The notes beneath the pieces are model-generated. The model was not told the DNA's origin. It searched no databases and saw only the letters and a list, made by a program, of their open reading frames with translations. A stretch of DNA of 64,000 nt from Rhodanobacteraceae bacterium (GTDB lineage Bacteria > Pseudomonadota > Gammaproteobacteria > Xanthomonadales > Rhodanobacteraceae). A program made the position numbers and the translations under genes. The stretch is from assembly GCA_030123585.1 (NCBI GenBank), contig CP126120.1:2915001-2979000 (forward strand), in the 5' to 3' direction. Numbering within the stretch: position 1 is the stretch's first letter; every line of letters begins with the position of its first letter. This document shows positions 47,905 through 58,918 of the stretch, one piece after another.

Positions 47905-48729
47905 ATGGCACTGATCACACCCAAGCCGACTTCACCGGGACGCCGCGGGATGGTGCGCGTGGCGCCACCGGCCGGCCTGCACAAGGGCGAACCGTACGCC
48001 CCGCTGACCGAAGTCCAGAACAAGACCGGTGGCCGCAACCACTTCGGGCGCATTACCGTGCGTCATCGCGGCGGCGGCCACAAGCAGCACTACCGGATCA
48101 TCGACTTCAAGCGCGACAAGGAAGGCGTTGCCTGCCGGGTCGAGCGCGTCGAGTACGATCCCAACCGCACCGCGCACATCGCGTTGCTGTGCTACGTGGA
48201 CGGCGAGCGCCGCTACATCATCGCGCCCAAGGGCATCCAGGTCGGCGCGCAGTTGATGGCCGGCACCGATGCGCCGATCAAGGACGGCAACACCCTGCCG
48301 CTGCGCAACATGCCGATCGGCACCACCGTGCACTGCGTCGAGATGAAGCCCGGCAAGGGCGCGCAGCTCGCGCGCAGCGCTGGCGCCTCGGCCCAGTTGG
48401 TCGCGCGTGAGTCCGGCTACGCGACGTTGCGCCTGCGCTCCGGCGAAATGCGCAAGGTGCCGGTCGAGTGCCGCGCCACCGTGGGCGAAGTCAGCAATTC
48501 CGAACACAACCTGCGCAAGCTCGGCAAGGCCGGCGCGAACCGCTGGCGCGGTATCCGGCCGCAGTCGCGCGGCGTGGTGATGAATCCGGTCGACCACCCG
48601 CACGGCGGCGGCGAAGGCCGCACCTCGGGCGGCCGCCATCCGGTGAGCCCGTGGGGCCAGCCGACCAAGGGTTACAAGACCCGCAACAACAAGCGCACGG
48701 ATTCCATGATCGTGCGTCGCCGCAAGTAA
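47905..48729 (+). CDS. rplB: 50S ribosomal protein L2
   Basis: A 274-residue protein with the peptidyl-transferase-associated C-terminal segment ([20 protein letters not shown], then [20 protein letters not shown]). The conserved His of the HPHGGG loop is present. Confidence 0.98.
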   Translation: MALITPKPTSPGRRGMVRVAPPAGLHKGEPYAPLTEVQNKTGGRNHFGRITVRHRGGGHKQHYRIIDFKRDKEGVACRVERVEYDPNRTAHIALLCYVDGERRYIIAPKGIQVGAQLMAGTDAPIKDGNTLPLRNMPIGTTVHCVEMKPGKGAQLARSAGASAQLVARESGYATLRLRSGEMRKVPVECRATVGEVSNSEHNLRKLGKAGANRWRGIRPQSRGVVMNPVDHPHGGGEGRTSGGRHPVSPWGQPTKGYKTRNNKRTDSMIVRRRK

Positions 48730-48741
48730 GGGCTCATCGAC

Positions 48742-49047
48742 ATGCCACGTTCACTCAAGAAAGGCCCGTTCATCGACCTGCACCTTCTGAAGAAGGTCGA
48801 GGCCGCGAACCAGAGCAACAGCAAGCGTCCGATCAAGACCTGGTCGCGCCGCTCGATGATCCTGCCGGAAATGGTCGGGCTGACCATCGCCGTCCACAAC
48901 GGCCGCCTGCACGTGCCGGTGCTGGTCAACGAGAACATGGTCGGGCACAAGCTCGGCGAATTCGCGGTGACCCGCACGTTCAAGGGCCACAGCGGCACCG
49001 ACAAGAAGGCCGCGGCGCCGGCCGCCGCCGCCCCGGCCGCGAAGTAA
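48742..49047 (+). CDS. rpsS: 30S ribosomal protein S19
   Basis: A 101-residue protein ([40 protein letters not shown]). The C-terminal tail [14 protein letters not shown] is about 9 residues longer than in E. coli. The TAA stop shares its last base with the rplV ATG. Confidence 0.97.
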   Translation: MPRSLKKGPFIDLHLLKKVEAANQSNSKRPIKTWSRRSMILPEMVGLTIAVHNGRLHVPVLVNENMVGHKLGEFAVTRTFKGHSGTDKKAAAPAAAAPAAK

Positions 49048-49394
49048 TGGATACCGTCATGACTACGACTCAAGCCAAGGCTGTCCTGCGCGGCGCGCGC
49101 ATCTCGGCGCAGAAGGCGCGGCTGGTGGCCGACATGGTGCGCGGGATGCCCGTGGGCACCGCCAGCGCGGTGCTGGAACACACCAACAAGAAGGCGGCGC
49201 ACCTGGTCCGCAAGGTGTTGCTGTCGGCGGTCGCCAACGCCGAGAACAACGTCGGCGCCGACGTGGACGAACTCAAGATCGCGCGCATCTACGTGGACGA
49301 AGGCGCGGTCATGAAGCGCATGCACGCGCGCGCCAAGGGCCGCGGCGCCCGCATCCTCAAGCGCACGTCGCATATTACCGTCGAGGTTGGTTGA
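49047..49394 (+). CDS. rplV: 50S ribosomal protein L22
   Basis: A 115-residue exit-tunnel protein ([40 protein letters not shown]). The ATG at 49047 overlaps the rpsS stop; a second ATG at 49059 would remove four residues and is also possible because neither has a strong Shine-Dalgarno sequence. Confidence 0.96.
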   Translation: MDTVMTTTQAKAVLRGARISAQKARLVADMVRGMPVGTASAVLEHTNKKAAHLVRKVLLSAVANAENNVGADVDELKIARIYVDEGAVMKRMHARAKGRGARILKRTSHITVEVG

Positions 49395-49470
49395 GTGATT
49401 CGCGCCATGAACATGACAGCGACTTGCTTCCAGAACCCCCATGCGCAGCTCGCTTTGCTCGCCGCGCATC

Positions 49471-49491
49471 GCCCCCTTGACTCAAGGGGGC
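49471..49491. repeat. Family D palindrome
   Basis: GCCCCCTTGA then CTCAAGGGGGC, a near-perfect 21-base palindrome between rplV and rpsC. A sister copy lies at 51622-51642 between rplN and rplX. Confidence 0.75.
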
Positions 49492-49535
49492 TCAAGCCCA
49501 GCCGCTTCGTTCGCGGCAGCAAGGAAAACTGAATT

Positions 49536-50306
<771 letters not shown>

Positions 50307-50318
50307 GGAACCAGGATC

Positions 50319-50732
50319 ATGCTGCAACCCAAGCGCACCAAATTCCGCAAGCAGTTCAAGGGCCGCAACCGGGGCTTGAGCCTCAACGGCAACCTCGTGA
50401 GCTTCGGCGAATACGGCCTGAAGGCGACCACCCGCGGCGCGATCACCGCGCGCGAGATCGAGGCCGCGCGCCGCTGCATCACGCGCTACGTGAAGCGCGG
50501 CGGCAAGCTGTGGATCCGCGTGTTCCCGGACAAGCCGATCACCAAGAAGCCGATCGAGGTCCGCATGGGCGCCGGCAAGGGCAACGTCGAGTACTGGGTC
50601 GCGCCGATCCAGCCCGGCCGGATGCTGTACGAAATCGAAGGCGTCACCGAAGCCGAGGCGCGCGAGGCATTCCGCCTGGCCGCAGCCAAGCTGTCGGTGC
50701 AAACCCAATTCACGTCCAGGGCGTTGCTGTGA
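50319..50732 (+). CDS. rplP: 50S ribosomal protein L16
   Basis: A 137-residue protein ([40 protein letters not shown]) that helps position tRNA at the A site. Its TGA overlaps the rpmC ATG by one base. Confidence 0.98.
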   Translation: MLQPKRTKFRKQFKGRNRGLSLNGNLVSFGEYGLKATTRGAITAREIEAARRCITRYVKRGGKLWIRVFPDKPITKKPIEVRMGAGKGNVEYWVAPIQPGRMLYEIEGVTEAEAREAFRLAAAKLSVQTQFTSRALL

Positions 50733-50932
50733 TGGATACCAACGAGTTGCGCGCCAAGTCCGCGCAGGAATTGCAGGACCACATTTCCGAGCTGCGCCGC
50801 GAGCAGTTCAGCCTGCGCATGCAGAAGGCCCAGGGTCAGGCCACCCAGACCCACCAGTTCGCCAGGGTGCGCCGCGAGATCGCGCGCGCCGCGACGATCC
50901 TGGGCGAGAAACAGAACGGCGGAGCCGCGTGA
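50732..50932 (+). CDS. rpmC: 50S ribosomal protein L29
   Basis: A 66-residue two-helix protein ([36 protein letters not shown]). It overlaps both neighbours by one base. Confidence 0.96.
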   Translation: MDTNELRAKSAQELQDHISELRREQFSLRMQKAQGQATQTHQFARVRREIARAATILGEKQNGGAA

Positions 50933-51195
50933 TGAACGATACCCGGAAAACTGCGCGCACCCTCGAGGGCCGCGTCACCAGCAACAAGGCGTCCAAGACC
51001 GTGACCGTGCTGGTCGCGCGCCAGGAGCAGCATGGCCTGTACGGCAAGCTGCTGCGCCGTTCGACCAAGCTGCACGCGCACGACGAGAACAGCGAGTGCC
51101 GCGAGGGCGACCTGGTGCGCATCGCCGAGTGCCGGCCGCTGTCCAAGACCAAGCATTTCCGCGTGGTGGAAGTGCTGGCGCGCGCGGCGGAATGA
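50932..51195 (+). CDS. rpsQ: 30S ribosomal protein S17
   Basis: An 87-residue OB-fold protein ([39 protein letters not shown]). The ATG at 50932 shares a base with the rpmC stop; a GTG one codon earlier is less likely. Confidence 0.97.
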   Translation: MNDTRKTARTLEGRVTSNKASKTVTVLVARQEQHGLYGKLLRRSTKLHAHDENSECREGDLVRIAECRPLSKTKHFRVVEVLARAAE

Positions 51196-51208
51196 GGAGC
51201 CGACGAAC

Positions 51209-51577
51209 ATGATCCAGATGCAGACCAAGCTGGCCGCGGCAGACAACAGCGGCGCACGTGAACTGATGTGCATCAAGGTGCTGGGCGGTTCCAAGCGCCG
51301 CTATGCCAGCGTCGGCGACGTCATCAAGGTATCGATCCGCGATGCGATCCCGCGCAGCAAGGTCAAGAAGGGCGAGGTCTACAACGCGGTCGTGGTGCGC
51401 ACCGCCAAGGGCGTGCGCCGTCCGGACGGATCGCTGATCCGCTTTGACGACAACGCCGCGGTGCTGCTCAACAACAAGCTGGAACCGATCGGCACCCGCA
51501 TCTTCGGGCCGGTCACCCGTGAACTGCGCAGCGAACGCTTCATGAAGATCGTGTCGCTGGCGCCGGAAGTGCTTTGA
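51209..51577 (+). CDS. rplN: 50S ribosomal protein L14
   Basis: A 122-residue protein ([39 protein letters not shown]). It starts the spc-type gene order L14-L24-L5-S14-S8-L6-L18-S5-L30-L15-SecY. Confidence 0.98.
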   Translation: MIQMQTKLAAADNSGARELMCIKVLGGSKRRYASVGDVIKVSIRDAIPRSKVKKGEVYNAVVVRTAKGVRRPDGSLIRFDDNAAVLLNNKLEPIGTRIFGPVTRELRSERFMKIVSLAPEVL

Positions 51578-51621
51578 CGAGAAAAAGATTATTCGAAATC
51601 GCGCATCGACAGCAGCTTTTT

Positions 51622-51642
51622 GCCCCCTTGAGTCAAGGGGGC
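51622..51642. repeat. Family D palindrome
   Basis: GCCCCCTTGA then GTCAAGGGGGC, as at 49471. It lies in the 160-bp rplN-rplX gap; an inverted GATCGAATC/GATTCGATC pair follows it. Confidence 0.75.
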
Positions 51643-51737
51643 GGATCGAATCGGAGATTCGATCGGGGGTTGTGGAAGTGCGACAACGTTTGCAGGAAAC
51701 GGAACGCACGCGCTTTATTGGAACAAGTGAGTTACAT

Positions 51738-52052
51738 ATGAATCGCATCCGCAAAGGCGACACGGTGCTCGTGATCGCAGGCAAGAACAAGGGCCAGCAC
51801 GGCGAGGTCACCCGCGTCGACGGCGAGCGCGTGTTCGTGCAGAACGTCAACCTGGTCAAACGCCATACCAAGCCGAATCCGCAGTTGCAGCAGGCGGGCG
51901 GCATCGTCGAGCGCGAGGCCCCGATCCACATTTCCAACGTCATGCTGTACGACCTCGCCACCGGCAAGGGCGAACGCGTGGGCCGCAAGACGCTCGGCGA
52001 CGGGCGCAAGGTGCGCGTGTACCGCTCGACCGGCGAAGTCGTGGACGCTTGA
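51738..52052 (+). CDS. rplX: 50S ribosomal protein L24
   Basis: A 104-residue KOW-domain assembly initiator ([32 protein letters not shown]). The start follows a weak ribosome-binding site; longer upstream codons have no family match. Confidence 0.97.
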   Translation: MNRIRKGDTVLVIAGKNKGQHGEVTRVDGERVFVQNVNLVKRHTKPNPQLQQAGGIVEREAPIHISNVMLYDLATGKGERVGRKTLGDGRKVRVYRSTGEVVDA

Positions 52053-52062
52053 GGAACAAGTC

Positions 52063-52602
52063 ATGACCCGCCTCGAAAAGATCTACAAAGAAGAAGTGAC
52101 GCCGGCACTGATGAAGCGCTTCGGCTACAAGAACCCGATGCAGGTGCCGCGCATCAGCAAGATCACGCTCAACATGGGCGTGGGCGAAGCCGCGGCCAAC
52201 AAGAAGGTGCTCGAGAACGCGACCGCCGACATGGCCAGGATCGCCGGCCAGAAGCCGGTGGTCACCAAGGCGCGCGTGTCGGTGGCCTCGTTCAAGATCC
52301 GCGACGGCTGGCCGATCGGCTGCAAGGTCACGCTGCGCCGCGCGCACATGTACGAGTTCCTCGACCGCCTGATCAACATCTCGCTGCCGCGCGTGCGCGA
52401 CTTCCGCGGGGTGTCGGGCCGCGCCTTCGACGGCCGCGGCAACTACAACATGGGCGTGAAGGAACAGATCATCTTCCCGGAAATCGACTTCGACCAGGTC
52501 GACGCGATGCGCGGCATGGACATCTGCATCACCACCACCGCGCAGACTGACGCGGAAGCCAAGGCGCTGCTGGAAGCGTTCCACTTCCCGTTCCGCAACT
52601 GA
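52063..52602 (+). CDS. rplE: 50S ribosomal protein L5
   Basis: A 179-residue 5S rRNA-binding protein ([15 protein letters not shown] N-terminus [40 protein letters not shown]). Confidence 0.98.
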   Translation: MTRLEKIYKEEVTPALMKRFGYKNPMQVPRISKITLNMGVGEAAANKKVLENATADMARIAGQKPVVTKARVSVASFKIRDGWPIGCKVTLRRAHMYEFLDRLINISLPRVRDFRGVSGRAFDGRGNYNMGVKEQIIFPEIDFDQVDAMRGMDICITTTAQTDAEAKALLEAFHFPFRN

Positions 52603-52618
52603 CGAGAGACGCAAACCG

Positions 52619-52924
52619 ATGGCCAAGAAATCCATGGTGAACCGCGACCTGAAGCGTGCCAAGCTGATCAAGCGGCACGCCGGCAAGCGCGCGGATCTCA
52701 AGAAGATCATCGCCAGCAGCGAGGCGAGCTACGAAGACAAGCTGGCCGCCGCGGCGAAGCTGCAGAAGCTGCCGCGCGATTCCAGCGCGTCGCGCCTGCG
52801 CACCCGCTGCGCGCTGACCGGCCGTCCGCGCGCGGTGTACGTGAAGTTCGGCCTGTCCCGCAGCAAGTTGCGCGAAGCGACCATGCGCGGCGACGTGCCG
52901 GGTTTGCGCAAGGCAAGTTGGTAA
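52619..52924 (+). CDS. rpsN: 30S ribosomal protein S14
   Basis: A 101-residue protein of the long, zinc-free type ([40 protein letters not shown]). It lacks the CxxC pairs of the short form. Confidence 0.98.
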   Translation: MAKKSMVNRDLKRAKLIKRHAGKRADLKKIIASSEASYEDKLAAAAKLQKLPRDSSASRLRTRCALTGRPRAVYVKFGLSRSKLREATMRGDVPGLRKASW

Positions 52925-53033
52925 AGAGTGAATAGTGAAGTCGGCGGCTGCGCCGCCTGTAAATGGCAAAAGCAAGAGCGGCAGCTTTCCTCTTCACTCT
53001 TGGCCCTTTACAGCGAGCGAAGCGAGCGACTTG
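52921..53033. repeat. Family E palindromic repeat, inverted copy
   Basis: AGTCGGCGGCTGCGCCGCC then TGTAA, a variable middle with an inverted AGAGTGAA/TTCACTCT pair, and TTTACAGCGAGCGAAGCGAG then CGACTT. It is the module order of 29411-29528 in reverse complement. It lies between rpsN and rpsH. Confidence 0.7.
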
Positions 53034-53076
53034 CCAATTTGGATATCGATGCTGCAATTGAAACTGGAAATGACCC

Positions 53077-53472
53077 ATGAGCATGACTGATCCCATCGCC
53101 GACATGTTTACCCGCATCCGCAATGCCCAGGCCATGGGCAAGCAGACGGTGAGCATGCCGGCATCCAAGCTGCGCCAGGCGCTGGCCGACCTCTTGAAGG
53201 CGGAAGGCTACGTGCTGGATTCGCGCCGTTCCGAGGACGGCGGCAAGGCGCATCTGGAAATCAAGCTGAAGTATTTCGAGGGCAAGCCCGCGATCGAGCG
53301 CATCGAGCGCGTCAGCCGCCCGGGCTTGCGCGTGTATCGCGGCAAGGACGCGCTGCCGAAGGTGCTGGGCGGCCTCGGCATTTCCATCGTGTCGACTTCG
53401 GCCGGCCTGATGACCGACGCGCAGGCGCGCGCCAAGGGTCTGGGCGGCGAAGTGATCGGCCGGGTCGCGTAA
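53077..53472 (+). CDS. rpsH: 30S ribosomal protein S8
   Basis: A 131-residue protein ([40 protein letters not shown]). In E. coli it represses the spc operon by binding the L5 region. Confidence 0.98.
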   Translation: MSMTDPIADMFTRIRNAQAMGKQTVSMPASKLRQALADLLKAEGYVLDSRRSEDGGKAHLEIKLKYFEGKPAIERIERVSRPGLRVYRGKDALPKVLGGLGISIVSTSAGLMTDAQARAKGLGGEVIGRVA

Positions 53473-53477
53473 GCCAA

Positions 53478-53539
53478 TGTAGGAGCGGCGGAAGCCGCGA
53501 CCTTGATAGGTTCCCGTCGGGCCTTCCGGCCCTCCTACA
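53478..53539. repeat. Family B repeat (rpsH-rplF)
   Basis: TGTAGGAGCGGCGGAAGCCG CGACC ... GGTTCCCGTCGGGCCTTCCG GCCCTCCTACA. A full element between two genes of the spc operon. Confidence 0.8.
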
Positions 53540-53566
53540 CGGATTTGCAGGATTCACGGAGTTCTT

Positions 53567-54091
53567 ATGTCACGAGTAGCCAAGAAACCCATTCCGTTGC
53601 CGAAAGGCGTCGAATGCCAGATCGCTGCGGACGGCATCACCGTCAAGGGCCCCAAGGGCACCCTGAAGATGCACGCGATCCCGGGCGTCGAGATCAAGAG
53701 CGCCGACGGCCAGCTCACCTGCGCCGACGGCAGCGCCGAAACCCGGTTCGCAGGCACCACACGCGCGTTGCTGGCCAACATGGTGCATGGCGTGAGCCAC
53801 GGTTACGAGCGCAAGCTGGAACTGGTCGGCGTCGGTTTCCGCGCCGCGCTGCAGGGCAAGAGCCTGAACCTGTCGCTCGGGTTTTCGCATCCGGTGGTGT
53901 TCCCGGCGCCGGAAGGCATCACCCTGGAAACCCCGTCGGCTACGGAAATCCTGGTCAAGGGCGCCGACAAGCAGCGGGTCGGCGAAGTCGCCGCGAAGAT
54001 CCGCGCGGTGCGCCCGCCCGAGCCGTACAAGGGCAAGGGCGTGCGTTACGCCGGCGAGCGCATCACGCTGAAAGAAGCGAAGAAGGCCTGA
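53567..54091 (+). CDS. rplF: 50S ribosomal protein L6
   Basis: A 174-residue two-domain protein ([40 protein letters not shown]). Confidence 0.98.
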   Translation: MSRVAKKPIPLPKGVECQIAADGITVKGPKGTLKMHAIPGVEIKSADGQLTCADGSAETRFAGTTRALLANMVHGVSHGYERKLELVGVGFRAALQGKSLNLSLGFSHPVVFPAPEGITLETPSATEILVKGADKQRVGEVAAKIRAVRPPEPYKGKGVRYAGERITLKEAKKA

Positions 54092-54093
54092 TC

Positions 54094-54450
54094 ATGATCG
54101 ACAAGAAATCCTCGCGTCTGCGCCGCGCCAAGTCCGCGCGCGCACGCATCCGCAAGCTGGCGGTGCCGCGCCTTTCAGTGCATCGCAGCGGGCAGCACCT
54201 GTATGCGCAGGTGATCGCCGCCGACGGCGAGACCGTGCTCGCGGCGGCTTCGACCGTCCAGAAGGCGGTCAGCGATGGCCTGAAGGGCACCAAGAACAAG
54301 TCCGCCGCCGCGGCGGTGGGCAAGGCGATCGCCGAAAAGGCGCGCGCCGCCGGCATCGAATCGGTCGCGTTCGACCGCTCGGGCTTCCGTTATCACGGGC
54401 GTGTCGCCGCGTTGGCGGATGCCGCGCGCGAGGCGGGACTTAAATTCTGA
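54094..54450 (+). CDS. rplR: 50S ribosomal protein L18
   Basis: A 118-residue 5S rRNA-binding protein ([40 protein letters not shown]). It starts 2 bases after rplF. Confidence 0.98.
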   Translation: MIDKKSSRLRRAKSARARIRKLAVPRLSVHRSGQHLYAQVIAADGETVLAAASTVQKAVSDGLKGTKNKSAAAAVGKAIAEKARAAGIESVAFDRSGFRYHGRVAALADAAREAGLKF

Positions 54451-54537
54451 GAATCGGGAATCGAGAATCGGGAATCGGAAGAGCAAAAGCTCGCGGTTTC
54501 GGCCTTTACGATTCCCGATTCACCATTCCCGACTCCC
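54447..54537. repeat. Family A palindromic repeat, copy 7 (rplR-rpsE), inverted orientation
   Basis: The arms are GAGAATCGGGAATCGAGAAT... and CGATTCCCGATTCACCATTC. The core (CGGAAGAGCAAAAGCTCGCG ... GCCTTTACG) is the reverse complement of the core in copies 1, 3, 4 and 6. The element therefore occurs in both orientations. Confidence 0.85.
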
Positions 54538-54611
54538 GTAACGCACAACAACTCCAAGCGGCTTGATGCCGCAAGCAAATGCCCGCATCTCGCGGGCGCA
54601 AGGTGAAAACC

Positions 54612-55130
54612 ATGGCAAACAACGATCGCAACGATCGCGAAAATTCCGACGGGATGCTGGAAAAACTCATCGCCGTCAACCGCGTGGCCAAGACGGTCAA
54701 GGGCGGCCGGCAGATGAGCTTCACCGCGCTGACCGTGGTGGGCGATGGCGCCGGCAAGGTCGGCTTCGGATACGGCAAGGCGCGCGAAGTGCCGGTCGCG
54801 ATCTCGAAGGCGATGGAGCGCGCGCGCCGCAACATGGTCACGGTGGGCCTGAACAACGGCACCATCTGGTATCCGGTCAAGGCCAACCACGGCGCGGCGC
54901 GGGTGTTCATGCAGCCGGCTTCGGAAGGTACCGGCGTGATCGCCGGCGGCGCGATGCGCGCGGTGCTGGAAGTGGTCGGCGTCAAGAACGTGCTGGCCAA
55001 GGCAGTCGGTTCGCGCAACCCGATCAATCTGGTGCGCGCCACCATCAAGGGCCTGCAGTCGGTCGCGAGTCCCGAGTTCATCGCGGCCAAGCGCGGCAAG
55101 AAGGTCGAGGAGTTGGGTCATGTCGGCTAA
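54612..55130 (+). CDS. rpsE: 30S ribosomal protein S5
   Basis: A 172-residue accuracy-related protein ([40 protein letters not shown]). Its end overlaps rpmD by 11 bases. Confidence 0.98.
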   Translation: MANNDRNDRENSDGMLEKLIAVNRVAKTVKGGRQMSFTALTVVGDGAGKVGFGYGKAREVPVAISKAMERARRNMVTVGLNNGTIWYPVKANHGAARVFMQPASEGTGVIAGGAMRAVLEVVGVKNVLAKAVGSRNPINLVRATIKGLQSVASPEFIAAKRGKKVEELGHVG

Positions 55131-55320
55131 GAAATCCGCCAGCACCGGCACCGTGAAGGTGCGTCTCGTGGGCGGCCTGCGCGGCGTGCAGTCGCGGCAC
55201 CGCTTGAGCGTGAAGGCGCTGGGCCTGAACCGCACCGGCGACGTGCGCGAACTGAAGGACAGCCCGCAGGTGCGCGGCCTGATCAATACCGTGAACTACC
55301 TCGTGCGGGTGGAAGACTAA
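55120..55320 (+). CDS. rpmD: 50S ribosomal protein L30
   Basis: A 66-residue protein ([36 protein letters not shown]). It overlaps the end of rpsE. Confidence 0.96.
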   Translation: MSAKKSASTGTVKVRLVGGLRGVQSRHRLSVKALGLNRTGDVRELKDSPQVRGLINTVNYLVRVED

Positions 55321-55324
55321 GAGC

Positions 55325-55407
55325 CGTGAATCGGGAATGGTGAATCGGGAATCGGAAAGCAGGCTTTTGCATTCCCGAGTCCCGAGTCCCGAGTCCCGAG
55401 TCCCGAT
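55325..55407. repeat. Family A palindromic repeat, copy 8 (rpmD-rplO)
   Basis: The left arm is GTGAATCGGGAATGGTGAAT... and the right arm is a run of five near-identical heptads (ATTCCCG AGTCCCG AGTCCCG ...). This shows that the arms grow or shrink by 7-base units. The core is short (GAAAGCAGGCTTTTGC). Confidence 0.85.
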
Positions 55408-55433
55408 TTTTTCAAGATTTCTGGAGCATCACC

Positions 55434-55865
55434 ATGCGACTCAACACACTGAAACCCGGCAAGGGCGCGCGCAAGGACCGCCGCCGCGTCGCGCGCGGCA
55501 TTGGTTCCGGCCTCGGCAAGACCGCGGGCCGCGGTCACAAGGGCCAGCACGCGCGCGCGGGCAACACCCACACCATCGGCTTCGAAGGCGGCCAGATGCC
55601 GCTGCAGCGCCGCCTGCCCAAGATCGGTTTTCGCTCCAAGATGCAGGCCGAATCGCAGGAGGTGTTCCTGTATCAGATCGCCGGCCTGAAAAAGGACACG
55701 ATCGACCTGGCCGTGCTGCGCGAAGCCAAGCTGGTCGACGGCCGCGCCAGGCGCGTCAAGATCGTCAAGAAGGGCGAGATCGGCCGTGCGGTGAAGGTGT
55801 CCGGCATCCTGGCAACCGCAGGCGCCAAGGCGGCGATCGAAGCCGCCGGCGGCTCGGTGGAGTAA
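55434..55865 (+). CDS. rplO: 50S ribosomal protein L15
   Basis: A 143-residue protein (MRLNTLKPGKGARKDRRRVA, GFEGGQMPLQRRLPKIGF). Confidence 0.98.
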   Translation: MRLNTLKPGKGARKDRRRVARGIGSGLGKTAGRGHKGQHARAGNTHTIGFEGGQMPLQRRLPKIGFRSKMQAESQEVFLYQIAGLKKDTIDLAVLREAKLVDGRARRVKIVKKGEIGRAVKVSGILATAGAKAAIEAAGGSVE

Positions 55866-55870
55866 GCATC

Positions 55871-57202
55871 TTGGCCGCAGGCAAGACATCGTCCAATCCG
55901 CTGGCCCAGTTCGGCAAGTTGACCGAGCTGCGTCAGCGCCTGCTGTTCCTGGTCGGCGCACTGGTGGTGTTCCGGCTGGGTTCGTTCATCCCCGTCCCGG
56001 GCGTCAACCCGGAAGCCATGACGCGGATGATCGAGCAGGGCGGCGGCCTGTTGAACATGTTCAACATGTTCTCGGGCGGCGCGCTGGCGCGCTTCTCGCT
56101 GTTCGCGCTGGGCGTGATCCCGTACATCTCGGCATCCATCGTGGTGCAGATGATGGGTTCGGTGCTGCCGGCCTGGCAGCAGCTCAAGAAGGAAGGGCAG
56201 GCCGGCCAGCGCATCATGACCAAGTACACCCGTTGGGGTACGGTCGGATTGTCGGCGTTCCAGGCCTTCGGCATCGCGATGGCGCTGCAGAAGGAAGGCG
56301 TGGCCGGCGGCGTGCCGATCGTGTACGACCCGGGCTTCGGCTTCATTTTCGCCTCGGTGATTGGGCTTACCGCCGGCAGCATGTTCCTGATGTGGCTGGG
56401 CGAACAGATGACCGAGCGCGGCATCGGCAACGGCATTTCGCTGATCATCTTCGCGGGCATCGTCGCGGGCCTGCCGCAGGCGCTGACGCAGACCTTCACG
56501 ATGGCCAGCACCGGCCAGTTGACCATGATCAAGGTGCTGCTGGTGGTGGTGATCGTGCTGGCGGTGACCGCGTTCTGCGTGTTCATGGAAAGCGCGCAGC
56601 GCCGGATCACGGTGAACTATGCGCGGCGCCAAGGTGGTTCCAAGGCGTACATGAACCAGAGCTCGCACCTGCCGCTGAAGATCAACATGTCGGGCGTGAT
56701 CCCGCCGATCTTCGCCTCGTCGCTGATCCTGTTCCCGGCCACCGCGTCCACCTGGTTCTCGAACGCCAGCCAGATGCACTGGCTGCAGCAGTTGACCACG
56801 GCGCTGTCGCCGGGCGAACCGCCGTACATGATCCTGTACGCGGCGATGATCATCATTTTCGCGTTCTTCTACACCGCGATCGTGTTCAATTCGCAGGAAA
56901 CCGCGGACAACCTCAAGCGTTCCGGTGCACTGATTCCGGGCCTGCGCCCGGGCAAGGCGACCGCCGACTACATCGACGCCGTGCTGACCCGTCTGACCGG
57001 CGCGGGCGCGGTGTACCTGGCCGCGGTGTGTTTGATCCCCACGTTCATGCAGACCGAGTGGCACGTGCCGTTCTATTTCGGCGGGACCTCGCTCTTGATC
57101 GTGGTGGTGGTGGCAATGGATTTCCGTGCGCAGGTTTCCGCGCACCTGGTTTCGCATCAGTACGAAAGCCTGCTCAAGAAGGCCAACCTCAAGCGGAGTT
57201 GA
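55871..57202 (+). CDS. secY: Preprotein translocase subunit SecY
   Basis: A 443-residue channel protein with ten membrane helices, the length of E. coli SecY. The start is most likely TTG at 55871, 5 bases after the rplO stop, with GGTGGAG about 9 bases upstream: it gives the normal N-terminal helix (LTELRQRLLFLVGALVVFRL, GSFIPVPGVNPE). No ATG lies nearby. The cytoplasmic loops with SAQRRITVNYARRQ and the C-terminal YESLLKKANLKRS are intact. rpmJ does not follow. Confidence 0.97.
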   Translation: MAAGKTSSNPLAQFGKLTELRQRLLFLVGALVVFRLGSFIPVPGVNPEAMTRMIEQGGGLLNMFNMFSGGALARFSLFALGVIPYISASIVVQMMGSVLPAWQQLKKEGQAGQRIMTKYTRWGTVGLSAFQAFGIAMALQKEGVAGGVPIVYDPGFGFIFASVIGLTAGSMFLMWLGEQMTERGIGNGISLIIFAGIVAGLPQALTQTFTMASTGQLTMIKVLLVVVIVLAVTAFCVFMESAQRRITVNYARRQGGSKAYMNQSSHLPLKINMSGVIPPIFASSLILFPATASTWFSNASQMHWLQQLTTALSPGEPPYMILYAAMIIIFAFFYTAIVFNSQETADNLKRSGALIPGLRPGKATADYIDAVLTRLTGAGAVYLAAVCLIPTFMQTEWHVPFYFGGTSLLIVVVVAMDFRAQVSAHLVSHQYESLLKKANLKRS

Positions 57203-57309
57203 CCGGAAGGAGCGGGCAGACCCGAATCGCCGCACCAGCCGCCCGAAGGGGGCGACGGGGTGGTTTTCGGTCCGCGGGCGTTGGCCGCCCGCAAAACGCA
57301 ATTTCAGGC

Positions 57310-57315
57310 TATAAT
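57310..57315 (+). promoter_or_regulatory. Candidate -10 element before rpsM
   Basis: A perfect TATAAT lies in the secY-rpsM gap, about 50 bases before the rpsM ATG. No good -35 exists at 16-18 bases; TTGGCC at 57281-57286 is 23 bases away. It could give the alpha operon its own promoter. Confidence 0.35.
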
Positions 57316-57363
57316 TAACAGTTTGCCGAATCGGCAACGCATTCAAGGTGGAGTACCCACAAC

Positions 57364-57720
57364 ATGGCACGTATCGCGGGCGTCAACCTGCCGGTCAACA
57401 AGCACGTCTGGGTCGGTCTGCAAAGCATCTTCGGCATCGGCCGCACCCGCTCGCGCAAGATCTGCGAAGCGGCGGGTGTCGATCCGGCGACCCCGATCAA
57501 GTCGCTGTCGGAAGGCGAGGTCGAGAACCTGCGCCGCGAAGTGGCGAAGTTCAGCGTGGAAGGCGACCTGCGCCGCGAAGTCGGCATCAGCATCAAGCGC
57601 CTGATGGACCTCGGCACCTACCGCGGCCTGCGCCATCGCCGCGGCCTGCCCGCGCGCGGCCAGCGTACCCGCACCAACGCGCGCACACGGAAGGGTCCGC
57701 GCCGCGCCATCAAGAAATGA
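57364..57720 (+). CDS. rpsM: 30S ribosomal protein S13
   Basis: A 118-residue protein ([40 protein letters not shown]). It is the first gene of the alpha operon rpsM-rpsK-rpsD-rpoA-rplQ. Confidence 0.98.
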   Translation: MARIAGVNLPVNKHVWVGLQSIFGIGRTRSRKICEAAGVDPATPIKSLSEGEVENLRREVAKFSVEGDLRREVGISIKRLMDLGTYRGLRHRRGLPARGQRTRTNARTRKGPRRAIKK

Positions 57721-57762
57721 GCGCCCACCCCACATTGAACCGGATTTACTGACGGACAACCC

Positions 57763-58152
57763 ATGGACAAACCAGCAGCCAAGCCGAAGAAGAAGACCAA
57801 GCGCGTCGTCGTGGACGGCGTCGCCCACGTCCAGGCTTCCTTCAACAACACCATCGTCACCATCACCGACCGCCAGGGCAACGCGCTGTCGTGGGCGACC
57901 GCGGGCGGCGCGGGTTTCCGCGGCTCGCGCAAGTCGACCCCGTTCGCCGCGCAGGTCGCGGCCGAGAAGGCCGGCCGGGTGGCGCTGGACTACGGCGTGA
58001 AGTCGCTGGAAGTGCGCATCAAGGGCCCGGGTCCAGGCCGCGAGTCGGCGGTGCGTTCGCTGAACGCGCTCGGCTACAAGGTCACCAACATCATCGACGT
58101 CACGCCGATTCCGCACAACGGCTGCCGTCCTCCGAAGAAGCGGAGGGTCTGA
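57763..58152 (+). CDS. rpsK: 30S ribosomal protein S11
   Basis: A 129-residue protein ([37 protein letters not shown]). Confidence 0.98.
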   Translation: MDKPAAKPKKKTKRVVVDGVAHVQASFNNTIVTITDRQGNALSWATAGGAGFRGSRKSTPFAAQVAAEKAGRVALDYGVKSLEVRIKGPGPGRESAVRSLNALGYKVTNIIDVTPIPHNGCRPPKKRRV

Positions 58153-58153
58153 C

Positions 58154-58783
58154 ATGGCCCGTTATCGTGGTCCCACCTGCAAGCTGGCGCGCCGCGAAGG
58201 CGCCGACCTGTCGCTGAAGAGCCCGGCGCGCGCGATCGACTCCAAGTGCAAGTTCGACAACAAACCCGGCCAGCACGGCGCCGCCGCCAAGCGTTCGCGT
58301 CCTTCCGACTACGCGGTGCAGTTGCGCGAGAAGCAGAAGGTCAAGCGCATCTACGGCGTGCTCGAACGCCAGTTCGGCAATTACTACAAGAAAGCCACCC
58401 AGCTCAAGGGCAACACCGGCGAGAACCTGCTGCGCATCCTGGAAGCGCGTCTCGACAACGTGGTGTACCGCATGGGTTTCGCGGTCACCCGCGCGCAGGC
58501 GCGCCAGCTGGTCGCGCACAAGGCGATCCTGGTCAATGGCAAGAAGGCCAACGTGCCCTCGCTCAGCGTCCGTCCCGGCGACGAGATCAAGCTCACCGAA
58601 CGCGCGCAGAAGCAGTTGCGCGTGCAGGAGGCCCTCAAGGTCTCCGAGAGCATGGACCTGCGCCCCGGCTGGATCGAGGTTGACGCCAAGAATGCGGCGG
58701 GCGTGTTCAAGGCCATGCCGGATCGCGGCGAACTGCCCAGCGACATCAACGAAGCGTTGATCGTCGAGTTGTATTCGAAGTAA
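58154..58783 (+). CDS. rpsD: 30S ribosomal protein S4
   Basis: A 209-residue assembly initiator with an S4 domain ([20 protein letters not shown]). It likely represses the alpha operon as in E. coli. Confidence 0.98.
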   Translation: MARYRGPTCKLARREGADLSLKSPARAIDSKCKFDNKPGQHGAAAKRSRPSDYAVQLREKQKVKRIYGVLERQFGNYYKKATQLKGNTGENLLRILEARLDNVVYRMGFAVTRAQARQLVAHKAILVNGKKANVPSLSVRPGDEIKLTERAQKQLRVQEALKVSESMDLRPGWIEVDAKNAAGVFKAMPDRGELPSDINEALIVELYSK

Positions 58784-58800
58784 CGCGTTGCTGCACGCGC

Positions 58801-58894
58801 GGCGCGGCCATCGGCCGCGCCTGCGCCACCGACGCAAACCGGACGGTCTGGCCGTCCGGCGCAGAACCATCGGAGCCCGAATCCTGCGGGCTCC
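58801..58894 (+). other. Three consecutive hairpins between rpsD and rpoA
   Basis: GGCGCGGCC/GGCCGCGCC (58801-58821, 9 bp), CCGGACGG/CCGTCCGG (58839-58859, 8 bp) and GGAGCCCG/CGGGCTCC (58872-58894, 8 bp), all perfect stems with loops of 3-7 bases. No U-runs follow. They fill most of the 135-base gap before rpoA. Confidence 0.75.
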
Positions 58895-58918
58895 ACCAGT
58901 GATCTTCCGGAGTAGCCC

